Shown here piece by piece: positions 58,801-63,060 of a DNA stretch of 64,000 nucleotides; within the stretch, counting starts at the first letter, position 1, and every line of letters begins with the position of its first letter. This stretch comes from Eopsaltria australis. Taxonomy: Eukaryota > Chordata > Aves > Passeriformes > Petroicidae. The notes beneath the pieces were generated by a model, which was not told where the DNA came from, did not search any database, and saw only the letters and a program-made list of their open reading frames with translations. The position numbers were made by a program, and so were the translations under genes. The stretch is from positions 6,238,501 to 6,302,500 of the forward strand of contig JAVTVJ010000011.1 of the NCBI GenBank assembly GCA_034509425.1. The letters are read 5' to 3'.

Positions 58801-61506
58801 CAAGTGTTTGACAAAACTTGAGAAAGAACAAAACCCAGTAACAAACCACTCCCACAAACATACTGAAATATAGCAGAGGCTTTGGCAATAGATAATAAAA
58901 AACCCAGAAATATAGTAAACGTGACTATGTTTACAAGCTCTATAACTATGAATGCTAAACCTGACTTTAACACATGAATGAACATGAAGTAACAACACAA
59001 ACTAATCATATTTTAAAAATAAAAATGGCAATATGACCAGAGCATATAGATACAGACATGGGACTAATGCTCTCATAATTAAACAGAATATTAAGTGTTT
59101 TGTTATAATTCATCACACAGTCTTGCTTAAGGACATACGAAACTCCTGAAAGAGGAAAAAAATGTCCAACCTTATCAAACAAAGCTTCAGATTTGACAGA
59201 ATTTTTTTATAGGGTCCTACTCAAGCTCTTCAAGACAATAGGAGGGTTCCCTTATACTGGGACTTTTCAGCTGGCATTTCTCAGCCATAAACTCTGCAGA
59301 ATCCTTTTAAATGTCAGAAGAGACATACCAAACTAAATATTTGCTTTTGGTTTACATCTCCCCAGAAGAAAGTGTAAACAATTACCACGGTCTTAAATGG
59401 GCCCCTAGGTAACAACTACATCTTAGCCTTTGCCTTTTAGCATCACTCTTGTTCTGAGGCATTTGGAAGAGAAAGAGCTATATACTTTCCTGTAACGTAA
59501 GCCCTAAATGGTTTGTGGCAGTCTGCTGTAATAAACAAAGCAATTTCTAATCCATGTAAAGAGTTTATGCTATATTATCTTTTGTGGTGTCAAAATCGCA
59601 TATTAGAATTTTAACAGAAATACAGTAACTGCATGCTGTTCAAATCTTGAATTTCACCCAATGGAACAAGCTTAGTATCGTTTCAGTATCATTTTTATGT
59701 CTGCAGTGCCTGAGTTTACAGCACTGCAAAAATATAAATGCAGTTTCTCATTCTTACTAATATAATCATTAGGCTTCCCTTTTTAAAATCCACTATTAAA
59801 TGCACCTACTGAAACCCCAGATTACATTCTTATAATTGTCTAATGTATACTATATGCTATATTCAATTCAAAAAGAATTCAAATCTACATAGCATCACAC
59901 TCAACAGTCTACCTTTCTGTAAATTAGTCTGCTGCAGCTGTATAAACAAACTTTGCAGTTACCCAAGCTCTGCAGAACTAACATTTACAAGGAATATAAA
60001 ATTAGGTCTTTGCTATTCACATAAATCTGCAAAGCTATACACCTGATTCCCAGTATCAAGTGTATGTGCAGGCTTTACTTAGCCTAATATATAAAATGTA
60101 CAGCTCAAGAATTAGCAAAGTTTTAAAGAGATTAGTACAGCAGAAAGATATAACAAACAAAAGTAAAATATATTCAAAATTAAAATAAATTCAAAGCTAA
60201 TGATATTTGATTTTACCTGAAAATTAACATCTTCTTTCTTAAATATTAGTGCTCGAACCTCATCAGGATCTCCATTAAATATAGCTTGAACCAATGGTGG
60301 CTGAAATGAAGAAAAAACACAAAATAAAACCCCATTTTAGGTTTTAGTGATACACATCCAGTTTTTTTGATACATAACAGAAACACAAGGTAATGACCAA
60401 AAAAACCCATTCCAGGCAGTAAAGCAAAGAAAACAGCACCAGTATTTGGAATCAAAGAAATTGCAAGTTTTGAAAACCTCAAACACACAGACATCCTCTT
60501 AAGTCAATGAAATATATATGTGAAAGAAAAAAAAAAAAGGAGTTGAGAAGATAAGCCTGCAACAGCTGAAAAGAGAAGGCCTTAGAACAAAATTAGAGTG
60601 GTCATTACATGCTGCAAATTCTATATAGTATAAGCAAACAATCCCCTTTTACATTAGCAAGTGACTCAAGTTACTGGAAGTCTTTCACCTGTTTAGACAG
60701 AGTGGGAAAGCAAAGTGCATCAGATAAGTATGGTAACAAATTCACACTCACACACATCTATTACTAAATATAGCAGGAATTCTTAGTAAGTAAGAAAAGC
60801 TGCTGAGGTATGCTAGCAAGATTTAAGTCAGTCACTTGACAAAATAAAATAATTTAAAGCAATAAAAGCACAGTCCCCAGTGTTGATCATTTCCAGAAAG
60901 TGCTAACTTGAATCTAACAGTTATACCAAGATTGTGACTTACGTTAATTTTTATCTCAGCTTTGAATTGCTCTTGTTTGACATAACTATATACTCTATCA
61001 GTTCTCAAAATAAACACAGCATATTATTATAATACAATGATCACATCAGCTTCTAAAGTGGTGCTGCATAAATATACCATGGAAGAGTGAGAAGTGGAGC
61101 AGGGAAAACCCATTTACTTCAAACACATTTCCCCAAACCTTCTAAAACACCACTGCTATTACACAAGAACCAAGACCTGTTCTTGCTGCATCATAATAAG
61201 GTTACACAAAATAGAATGGACCCTTGCAAGCATAAATTCTACCACTAAGTTTCATCTTTTTCCATCTTTATTACATGCAGATTTTATCACCTTGTCTTGT
61301 TTCAACATGGTACGTATTCATCCTAATCTTAGGAATATAGCTATTGGCATTTGAGACAGCATTATATGCCAACAAACAGCATGCCTTACCAGCACATTTC
61401 CAGAGGGCGATGGATGTACAGATACATTTTCCTGAGGTAAATTGGAAATAAACGTGGGAGAATCATCTTCCTCCTCCTCCAAAACAACAATACAGACTCG
61501 ACTCAT
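955..61506 (-). CDS. ANKRD28: ANKRD28, protein phosphatase 6 ankyrin-repeat regulatory subunit A (partial gene, 21 coding exons)
   Basis: Gene-level entry. The exons, in order of transcription, are 61506-61390, 60300-60217, 39662-39584, 30131-30061, 27224-27024, 26386-26299, 23177-23035, 21983-21771, 16533-16455, 16040-15926, 15508-15426, 13080-13017, 11712-11644, 10105-9965, 6728-6617, 5991-5965, 5055-4981, 3987-3786, 2362-2275, 1872-1755 and 1174-955. They join without a frame break into 2,389 nt (796 codons plus one base). The product is a solenoid of about 23 ankyrin repeats, with repeated TPLHxAA and LLxxGADVN motifs. It matches ANKRD28 closely from memory and differs from the paralogue ANKRD44, for example at [17 protein letters not shown]. 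Family knowledge: ANKRD28 is a cytoplasmic scaffold that binds the SAPS subunit of the PP6 holoenzyme, and it has been linked to DOCK180/p130Cas and hnRNP K. The 3' end (last repeats, C-terminal tail, 3' UTR) is outside the window. Confidence 0.96.
1755..1872 (-). CDS. ANKRD28: ANKRD28 coding exon 20 (residues 684-723)
   Basis: This 118-nt exon has acceptor TGCCTAG|GA and donor GGG|GTAAGA. It encodes (Q)[19 protein letters not shown], then [31 protein letters not shown] and RTALHRGAVTGH are two repeat starts. It ends in phase 0 and the last triplet (Gly) runs directly into exon 21. Confidence 0.97.
2275..2362 (-). CDS. ANKRD28: ANKRD28 coding exon 19 (residues 655-684)
   Basis: This 88-nt exon has acceptor TTTTACAG|CT and donor GGACA|GTGAGT. 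It encodes (A)[19 protein letters not shown] and AVDIQDGNG, with two bases of Gln. It completes one repeat with the family-specific [16 protein letters not shown] loop. The frame is fixed by the CA+G Gln junction with exon 20. Confidence 0.97.
3786..3987 (-). CDS. ANKRD28: ANKRD28 coding exon 18 (residues 588-655)
   Basis: This 202-nt exon has acceptor TTGTAG|GC and donor GCAG|GTATGT. It encodes [20 protein letters not shown], then [20 protein letters not shown] and [20 protein letters not shown], and ends RTPIHAA plus one base. It carries about two repeats, with the [11 protein letters not shown] variant (D instead of H in the TPLH motif) conserved in the family. It leaves in phase 1. Confidence 0.98.
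4981..5055 (-). CDS. ANKRD28: ANKRD28 coding exon 17 (residues 563-587)
   Basis: This 75-nt, phase 0-0 exon has acceptor CTCTAAG|CT and donor GCT|GTAAGT. It encodes [20 protein letters not shown] and PLHLA. The acidic [15 protein letters not shown] segment is a non-canonical insertion between ankyrin repeats that is typical of ANKRD28, and PISPLHLA starts the next repeat. Small changes from human (GTDMLSD to GADMLND) are conservative. Confidence 0.96.
5965..5991 (-). CDS. ANKRD28: ANKRD28 coding exon 16, 27-nt microexon (residues 554-562)
   Basis: This microexon has acceptor AATTACAG|AT and donor GTT|GTAAGT and is phase 0-0. It encodes exactly nine residues, IASETPLDV. They match the ANKRD28 stretch between LCLQL and LMETSG (IASETPLDV, from memory), so it is a real constitutive or alternative exon rather than a chance match. 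Skipping it would remove nine residues without changing the frame. It is far too short for normal exon finding. Confidence 0.94.
6617..6728 (-). CDS. ANKRD28: ANKRD28 coding exon 15 (residues 516-553)
   Basis: This 112-nt exon has acceptor GAATAG|GT and donor TTG|GTAAGA. It encodes (K)[19 protein letters not shown], then [18 protein letters not shown]. It contains one ankyrin repeat. It ends in phase 0 with LCLEL, where human has LCLQL from memory. The partner is the 27-nt microexon 625 bp further on. Confidence 0.97.
6729..9964 (-). other. ANKRD28: ANKRD28 intron 14 (3.2 kb)
   Basis: Unique AT-rich sequence with one short AC repeat. No exon-like segment, RNA gene or transposon was recognised. 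Confidence 0.75.
7149..7163. repeat. Short (AC)7-8 repeat
   Basis: A short alternating AC run in intron 14, followed by ATAC. It is too short to be a strong marker. Confidence 0.9.
9965..10105 (-). CDS. ANKRD28: ANKRD28 coding exon 14 (residues 469-516)
   Basis: This 141-nt exon encodes (R)[19 protein letters not shown], then [20 protein letters not shown] and AASDTDG plus two bases of Lys. It spans about one and a half repeats and has donor GGAA|GTAAGT. Its acceptor (TACTAAAG|A) is unusual because no pyrimidine tract lies next to it. The frame and homology leave little doubt that this is the boundary used. Confidence 0.96.
11644..11712 (-). CDS. ANKRD28: ANKRD28 coding exon 13 (residues 446-469)
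   Basis: This 69-nt exon has acceptor TTAATAG|GA and donor GAAG|GTAAGA. It completes Gly, then encodes [20 protein letters not shown] and FG, with two bases of Arg. It forms the second helix and loop of one ankyrin repeat; the next repeat begins in exon 14. DKFG in human (from memory) is DRFG here. Confidence 0.96.
13017..13080 (-). CDS. ANKRD28: ANKRD28 coding exon 12 (residues 425-446)
   Basis: This 64-nt exon has acceptor TTTGTAG|GT. It encodes (G)[19 protein letters not shown] followed by G and two bases of the next Gly. The donor GG|GTGTGT is weak (T at +4), but it is the only position that keeps the frame into exon 13 (GG+G AAT TTG). Skipping this 64-nt exon would shift the frame. Confidence 0.95.
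13832..13845. repeat. Poly-T tract
   Basis: Fourteen consecutive T in intron 11, followed by CC and more T. On the gene strand it is a poly-A run. No attached retroelement body was recognised. Confidence 0.95.
14366..14387. repeat. Perfect 22-bp palindrome
   Basis: Two 11-base arms (GAAACCACTTG and its exact complement) meet with no spacer in intron 11. The centre is TTGCAA (C/EBP-like half sites), and each arm contains ACCAC/GTGGT (RUNX-like cores). Function is unknown. Confidence 0.9.
15426..15508 (-). CDS. ANKRD28: ANKRD28 coding exon 11 (residues 397-425)
   Basis: This 83-nt exon has acceptor ATCTTAG|GC and donor CAG|GTAGGA. It encodes [20 protein letters not shown] and CRKLLSS, then one base of Gly. 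[11 protein letters not shown] is the ankyrin core and the SDCCRKLL helix is characteristic of ANKRD28. It is separated from exon 10 by only 417 bp. Confidence 0.97.
15926..16040 (-). CDS. ANKRD28: ANKRD28 coding exon 10 (residues 359-397)
   Basis: This 115-nt exon has acceptor TTATAG|GA and donor GCAAA|GTAGGT. It encodes (G)[19 protein letters not shown], then [18 protein letters not shown] and two bases of Lys. It contains one full ankyrin repeat. Placing the donor before GTAGGT is required for the AAG-CGG (Lys-Arg) junction with exon 11. A donor one base later would break the frame. Confidence 0.96.
16455..16533 (-). CDS. ANKRD28: ANKRD28 coding exon 9 (residues 333-359)
   Basis: This 79-nt exon has acceptor TTCCAG|AG and donor AATG|GTAAAA. 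It encodes [20 protein letters not shown] and QTIIQN plus the first base of Gly. AIHGR replaces ALHGR and IIQNG replaces IIQSG relative to the human sequence I recall, both conservative. It is one ankyrin repeat with the family-specific RFSRSQT helix, entering in phase 0 and leaving in phase 1. Confidence 0.97.
16534..21770 (-). other. ANKRD28: ANKRD28 intron 8 (5.2 kb)
   Basis: It contains the CR1 fragment, the only transposon recognised in the window. The rest is AT-rich unique sequence without exon-like segments. Intron 9 (16041-16454, 414 bp) is on the other side of exon 9 and is featureless. Confidence 0.8.
19761..20118 (-). mobile_element. CR1 LINE fragment (5'-truncated 3' end)
   Basis: The minus strand reads like the CR1 non-LTR retrotransposon terminus: CTGGAGAGGAACTTTG, then GGACAAGGGGAAATGGC, GGTGGTGAAGCACTGGAACA and the closing ACCTTTAAGGTCTC segment. 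The last residues encoded by the degraded reverse-transcriptase frame are visible (for example [20 protein letters not shown]), followed by the 3' UTR. The tail (GATGATGCTATGA) is a decayed version of the usual ATTCTATG-type end. About 355 bp of an element of several kb remains, so it is immobile. It sits in intron 8 in the same orientation as ANKRD28. Confidence 0.93.
21771..21983 (-). CDS. ANKRD28: ANKRD28 coding exon 8 (residues 262-332)
   Basis: This 213-nt, phase 0-0 exon has acceptor TCTTACAG|AT and donor AAG|GTAAGT. It starts [20 protein letters not shown], continues [20 protein letters not shown] and [20 protein letters not shown], and ends [12 protein letters not shown]. It covers two ankyrin repeats. 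[10 protein letters not shown] has Cys where human has Gly (LLVGNGADVN, from memory), and NQVNEK replaces NQKNEK. It is the largest exon after exon 21. Confidence 0.98.
22335..22360. repeat. (TG)13 microsatellite
   Basis: Thirteen uninterrupted TG units lie in intron 7, about 350 bp 5' of exon 8 in the gene's direction of transcription. On the transcribed strand it is a (CA)13 run, which can bind hnRNP L in other genes. Confidence 0.97.
23035..23177 (-). CDS. ANKRD28: ANKRD28 coding exon 7 (residues 214-261)
   Basis: This 143-nt exon has acceptor TTTTAG|GT and donor GAT|GTAAGA. After the split Gly it encodes [20 protein letters not shown], then [20 protein letters not shown] and LLDLGVD. Oddity: the usual loop HGAEV reads HTAEV here (codon ACA), so Thr replaces the near-invariant ankyrin loop glycine. 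The rest is standard, and the frame continues cleanly into exon 8. Confidence 0.97.
26299..26386 (-). CDS. ANKRD28: ANKRD28 coding exon 6 (residues 185-214)
   Basis: This 88-nt exon has acceptor CATCTGA on the plus strand (CAG|AT in the gene) and donor ATGG|GTATGT. It encodes [20 protein letters not shown] followed by RAIHWAAYM and one base of the next Gly. It forms the second half of one repeat and the start of the next. The [11 protein letters not shown] motif is typical of the ANKRD28/44/52 group. It leaves in phase 1. Confidence 0.97.
27024..27224 (-). CDS. ANKRD28: ANKRD28 coding exon 5 (residues 118-184)
   Basis: This 201-nt, phase 0-0 exon has acceptor TTTCAG|GA and donor GAG|GTAAAA. 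It encodes [20 protein letters not shown], then a [19 protein letters not shown] repeat and a [14 protein letters not shown] repeat start. The first residue is D where human has E (from memory). The wording [20 protein letters not shown] separates ANKRD28 from ANKRD44, which has EVIIPLLSSVNVSD. It spans about two ankyrin-repeat lengths. Confidence 0.98.
27225..30060 (-). other. ANKRD28: ANKRD28 intron 4 (2.8 kb)
   Basis: AT-rich unique sequence. No exon, RNA gene or repeat family was recognised. Confidence 0.75.
30061..30131 (-). CDS. ANKRD28: ANKRD28 coding exon 4 (residues 94-117)
   Basis: This 71-nt exon has acceptor GTTACAG|GA and donor GAG|GTATGT. The split Gly is completed, then it encodes [20 protein letters not shown] and CSE. 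It carries the end of one repeat's loop and the start of the next (LTPLHRAVA). It ends in phase 0, continuous with exon 5. A plus-strand frame of 133 codons crosses this exon and is judged a chance antisense frame. Confidence 0.97.
34762..34781. repeat. Inverted repeat with forkhead-like arms
   Basis: Nine-base arms TTTGTTTCT and AGAAACAAA are separated by CA, in intron 3. Each arm resembles a forkhead core (TGTTTC). It could equally be a chance palindrome in AT-rich DNA. Confidence 0.6.
38565..38700. other. AT-rich island
   Basis: About 135 bases in intron 3 are almost entirely A and T, with repeated ATATTA and TATATA words and a duplicated ATCACATCACA-like motif. It has no coding content and a matrix-attachment-like composition, but no specific element was recognised. 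Confidence 0.6.
39584..39662 (-). CDS. ANKRD28: ANKRD28 coding exon 3 (residues 68-94)
   Basis: This 79-nt exon has acceptor TACCACAG|GA and donor TCTG|GTATGT and enters in phase 0. It encodes [20 protein letters not shown] followed by ELLILS, plus the first base of a Gly codon. This is one ankyrin repeat with the canonical TPLHAAA helix-turn motif. It lies isolated between introns of 20.6 and 9.5 kb, and identical wording in the family makes the assignment secure. Confidence 0.97.
41199..41290. repeat. Polypurine tract (A/G-rich low-complexity)
   Basis: About 90 bases of nearly pure A and G with very few pyrimidines, containing a run of 12 A and a run of 7 G. It is in intron 2. On the transcribed strand it is a long C/T tract. 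Confidence 0.9.
46820..46880. repeat. (TA)n microsatellite, about 30 units
   Basis: An uninterrupted run of about 60 bases of alternating TA lies within intron 2. It is long enough to be length-polymorphic and prone to cruciform extrusion or assembly error. Confidence 0.98.
48217..48262. repeat. Small direct repeat, three TTTGGATGTA-type units
   Basis: The motif TTTGGATGTA(T/C)TTT occurs three times within about 45 bases, with spacings of about 20 and 11. It is probably replication slippage in intron 2. Confidence 0.7.
48419..48500. repeat. A-rich low-complexity tract
   Basis: A run of about 15 A is followed by A/C-rich sequence with CAA triplets and a second run of 10 A. It is in intron 2. 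It could be the decayed tail of a retroposed copy, but no body was recognised upstream. Confidence 0.85.
56704..56723. repeat. Poly-A tract (20 A)
   Basis: Twenty consecutive A in intron 2. No SINE or processed pseudogene was recognised in the sequence before it. Confidence 0.95.
60217..60300 (-). CDS. ANKRD28: ANKRD28 coding exon 2 (residues 40-67)
   Basis: This 84-nt, phase 0-0 exon has acceptor TTTCAG|CC and donor CAG|GTAAAA. It encodes [20 protein letters not shown] and then KKEDVNFQ, the N-terminal capping ankyrin repeat. Human has [11 protein letters not shown] from memory, so the sequence is almost identical. It is the first exon shared by the alternative N-termini and is followed by the largest intron in the window. 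Confidence 0.96.
60301..61389 (-). other. ANKRD28: ANKRD28 intron 1 (1.1 kb)
   Basis: The intron between the MSRV exon and exon 2. It is AT-rich and no further feature was recognised. Confidence 0.7.
61390..61506 (-). CDS. ANKRD28: ANKRD28 coding exon 1, alternative N-terminus (residues 1-39)
   Basis: The frame starts at ATG 61506-61504 and encodes [15 protein letters not shown], then a Ser/Pro-rich stretch ending SGNVL. It ends at a good donor (CTG|GTAAGG) in phase 0, which matches exon 2 and gives SGNVL-PPLVQ. The acidic EEEEDD patch is not ankyrin-like. The start context is weak (C at -3, A at +4). A long pyrimidine tract (about 61519-61545) lies just upstream. The first AG after it overlaps the ATG (AATGAG|T), so this could instead be an internal exon starting at 61501 with its ATG further upstream. 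It replaces the short MAFLKLRDQ leader I recall for mammalian ANKRD28. The donor and frame fit are seen directly; its use as the first coding exon is inferred. Confidence 0.72.
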
Positions 61507-61850
61507 TCGATCCGTTTGAGGAAGCAAAAGCAAACAAAAAAATGCCAGCAATGGTATTTTTGGAAGCAGACTGCAGGTATCACAATAGTGACCATAGAGG
61601 AAACACTTTCACCTGTTTCACAAACTTGTGAGTGCTACTGCTGGTATCTTAGCATCTAGAAAGGGACATTCCAATCCCCCCTCACACTTCATTTTTCAGA
61701 CTTAAACACCACGAGATGTTCAAGACACTGCTGAAAAAAAGTTGTCCTTTATAAAATAAAAAGTCCCTAAGCATTGAAACCACAATAACAAAACTGTGGG
61801 ACAGCTGATAAAAATATCACAAGATCCAATTCCATTCGAAAGGCACTCAC

Positions 61851-61964
61851 TGTCGCGCACAGCTGTCCTTCCACGAGCAAATCTGTCTTTGTTAATGTCA
61901 CAACTTCCAGAGCGTCCTGCTACCCCCACAGTGGAAGCATTGTTGCAGAAGACACGAGTCCGTC
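61851..61964 (-). other. Candidate 114-nt internal 5' exon
   Basis: On the minus strand a good acceptor with a pyrimidine tract (GTTCCGTCCCCTGCAG|GA) lies 114 nt upstream of a good donor (GACA|GTGAGT). The segment is relatively GC-rich for this window and is open in one frame. It lies between the candidate first exon and the MSRV exon, so it could be a 5' UTR or cassette exon of ANKRD28. No protein similarity was recognised and no transcript evidence is available here. Confidence 0.3.
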
Positions 61965-62925
61965 CTGCAGGGGACGGAACAAGGAACAATTGCCCCGAGA
62001 GAGACGGCCGCAGCTATTCCCACTCCTGCAAGGTCAGCTTCAATCAGCCCTCACAGCCTTTCTGGGGACTGGAAACAAACGCGCCTCCCAATCATCCTGC
62101 CATTCTACAGCTTCCTTTCTCAATGTCAAAAACAGTCCAGACAGAAAAATACATCTCGGTTCCAGCGGTTATTCAGGACCTGCTCAGAGGACAAGAATTC
62201 TTTCCCATGCAAGAAAATAGCTGCAACGTGCAGCACGGCTGCAGCACATTTACATGCGATGAGTCAGCCCACGGGGACAATGAACTCCTTGAATAATGTT
62301 GCCGGCTGAATGCAGCCTCCCCGAACGAACGAACAGCAGCGCAGCCGGTGTTACTCCGTCAGGGACACAAGCAATGCGGAGCGCTCATTTCTCCCTCAGG
62401 CAGGAGCTGCGGCTTTTCCATCAGGGAATGCGTAAGGCAGAAATACTCTCGAGGAGGAACGCTTCAACAAAACAAGCCAGCTACTGCACACAAAAGCTCA
62501 AATTACTGCCCTACACGACTTCTGCAAAAGCAGCTCATCACTCAAGTGTTTCTTTTGATCACCATGTGAATGCAGTTCCCATGATAGTCTTCATTCAGAT
62601 TGAGGAGGAGGAAAAAAAAAGGAAAAAAAAATCAGACTCTGTACATCTTCTCTGAGCCAACTTCTTTATCCGAACATCTGTCACTGCGCCAACCTGATTC
62701 TCCTCTTCAGTTAGAGCTTCTGCTTATCAGGTTTTCTCCTTGACAAATTCAATTATACAACCAGCAGATAGCCTCGTAAGGCTCCAAAAGCAGCTTGGCA
62801 GTCCGAGTCGGCAGGAGCGGTGCACGAAGCACGGCGGCGGCGGCGCTGCCCCTGAGCGGAGCCTGGCGAGCAGCGCCTGCAGCCTGGCACGGCGAAATGC
62901 CTCGTAATGCTCACATGTCACTTAC

Positions 62926-63050
62926 CGGAGCACCAGCCACCGCTCCCTGGGTAACTTCCTCTGGCACCGAAAAAAACCCGCCTTTTGCTTTTCTCGGGGG
63001 CAGTCTTTGCAGTCTGCGCCAGCTCGGTGAGTAACGCAGCCGAAAACGTA
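62926..63050 (-). other. ANKRD28: Candidate 5' untranslated first exon of an ANKRD28 transcript (upper end approximate)
   Basis: A near-ideal minus-strand donor (CCG|GTAAGTGA) ends at 62926, inside the only strongly CpG-rich patch of the window and upstream of the MSRV coding exon. This is the pattern of a CpG-island first exon. The 5' limit (about 63050) is a guess from where CpG density falls. The region is open in one frame, but no known peptide was recognised, so it is more likely untranslated. Confidence 0.45.
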
Positions 63051-63060
63051 AAAATTCTAT

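Larger units (their letters stand above)
39663..60216 (-). other. ANKRD28: ANKRD28 intron 2 (20.6 kb)
   Basis: The largest intron in the window separates the N-terminal cap exon from the rest. It contains the (TA)n microsatellite, a polypurine tract and two A-rich tracts. No coding exon or transposon was recognised. Long first introns in vertebrate genes often hold enhancers, but I cannot point to one here. Confidence 0.8.
61840..63060 (-). promoter_or_regulatory. CpG-rich region, probable internal promoter of ANKRD28
   Basis: CpG dinucleotides are rare in the window but frequent here, densest at about 62790-62960, with four tandem CGG triplets at 62832-62843. A perfect AP-1 type element (TGAGTCA, 62260-62266) with NF-E2-like flanks lies within it, as does a short CGAA triplication near 62320. 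It lies directly upstream of the alternative coding exon 1. Promoter function is inferred from composition and position. No TATA box was identified. Confidence 0.5.

Noticed and set aside
61318..61389. Read-through of exon 1 frame past 61390 ([11 protein letters not shown])
   Set aside because: It lies beyond a good GTAAGG donor, and the phase fits exon 2 exactly. Read-through gives no family sequence.
955..61506. Assignment to the paralogues ANKRD44 or ANKRD52
   Set aside because: Diagnostic stretches ([47 protein letters not shown]) fit ANKRD28 as recalled and not ANKRD44.
61507..61551. Upstream extension of exon 1 (leader reading LAFFCLLLLPQTDR)
   Set aside because: The extension would start at TTG. 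The hydrophobic run is simply the translation of a splice-acceptor-like pyrimidine tract, so it is not a signal peptide.
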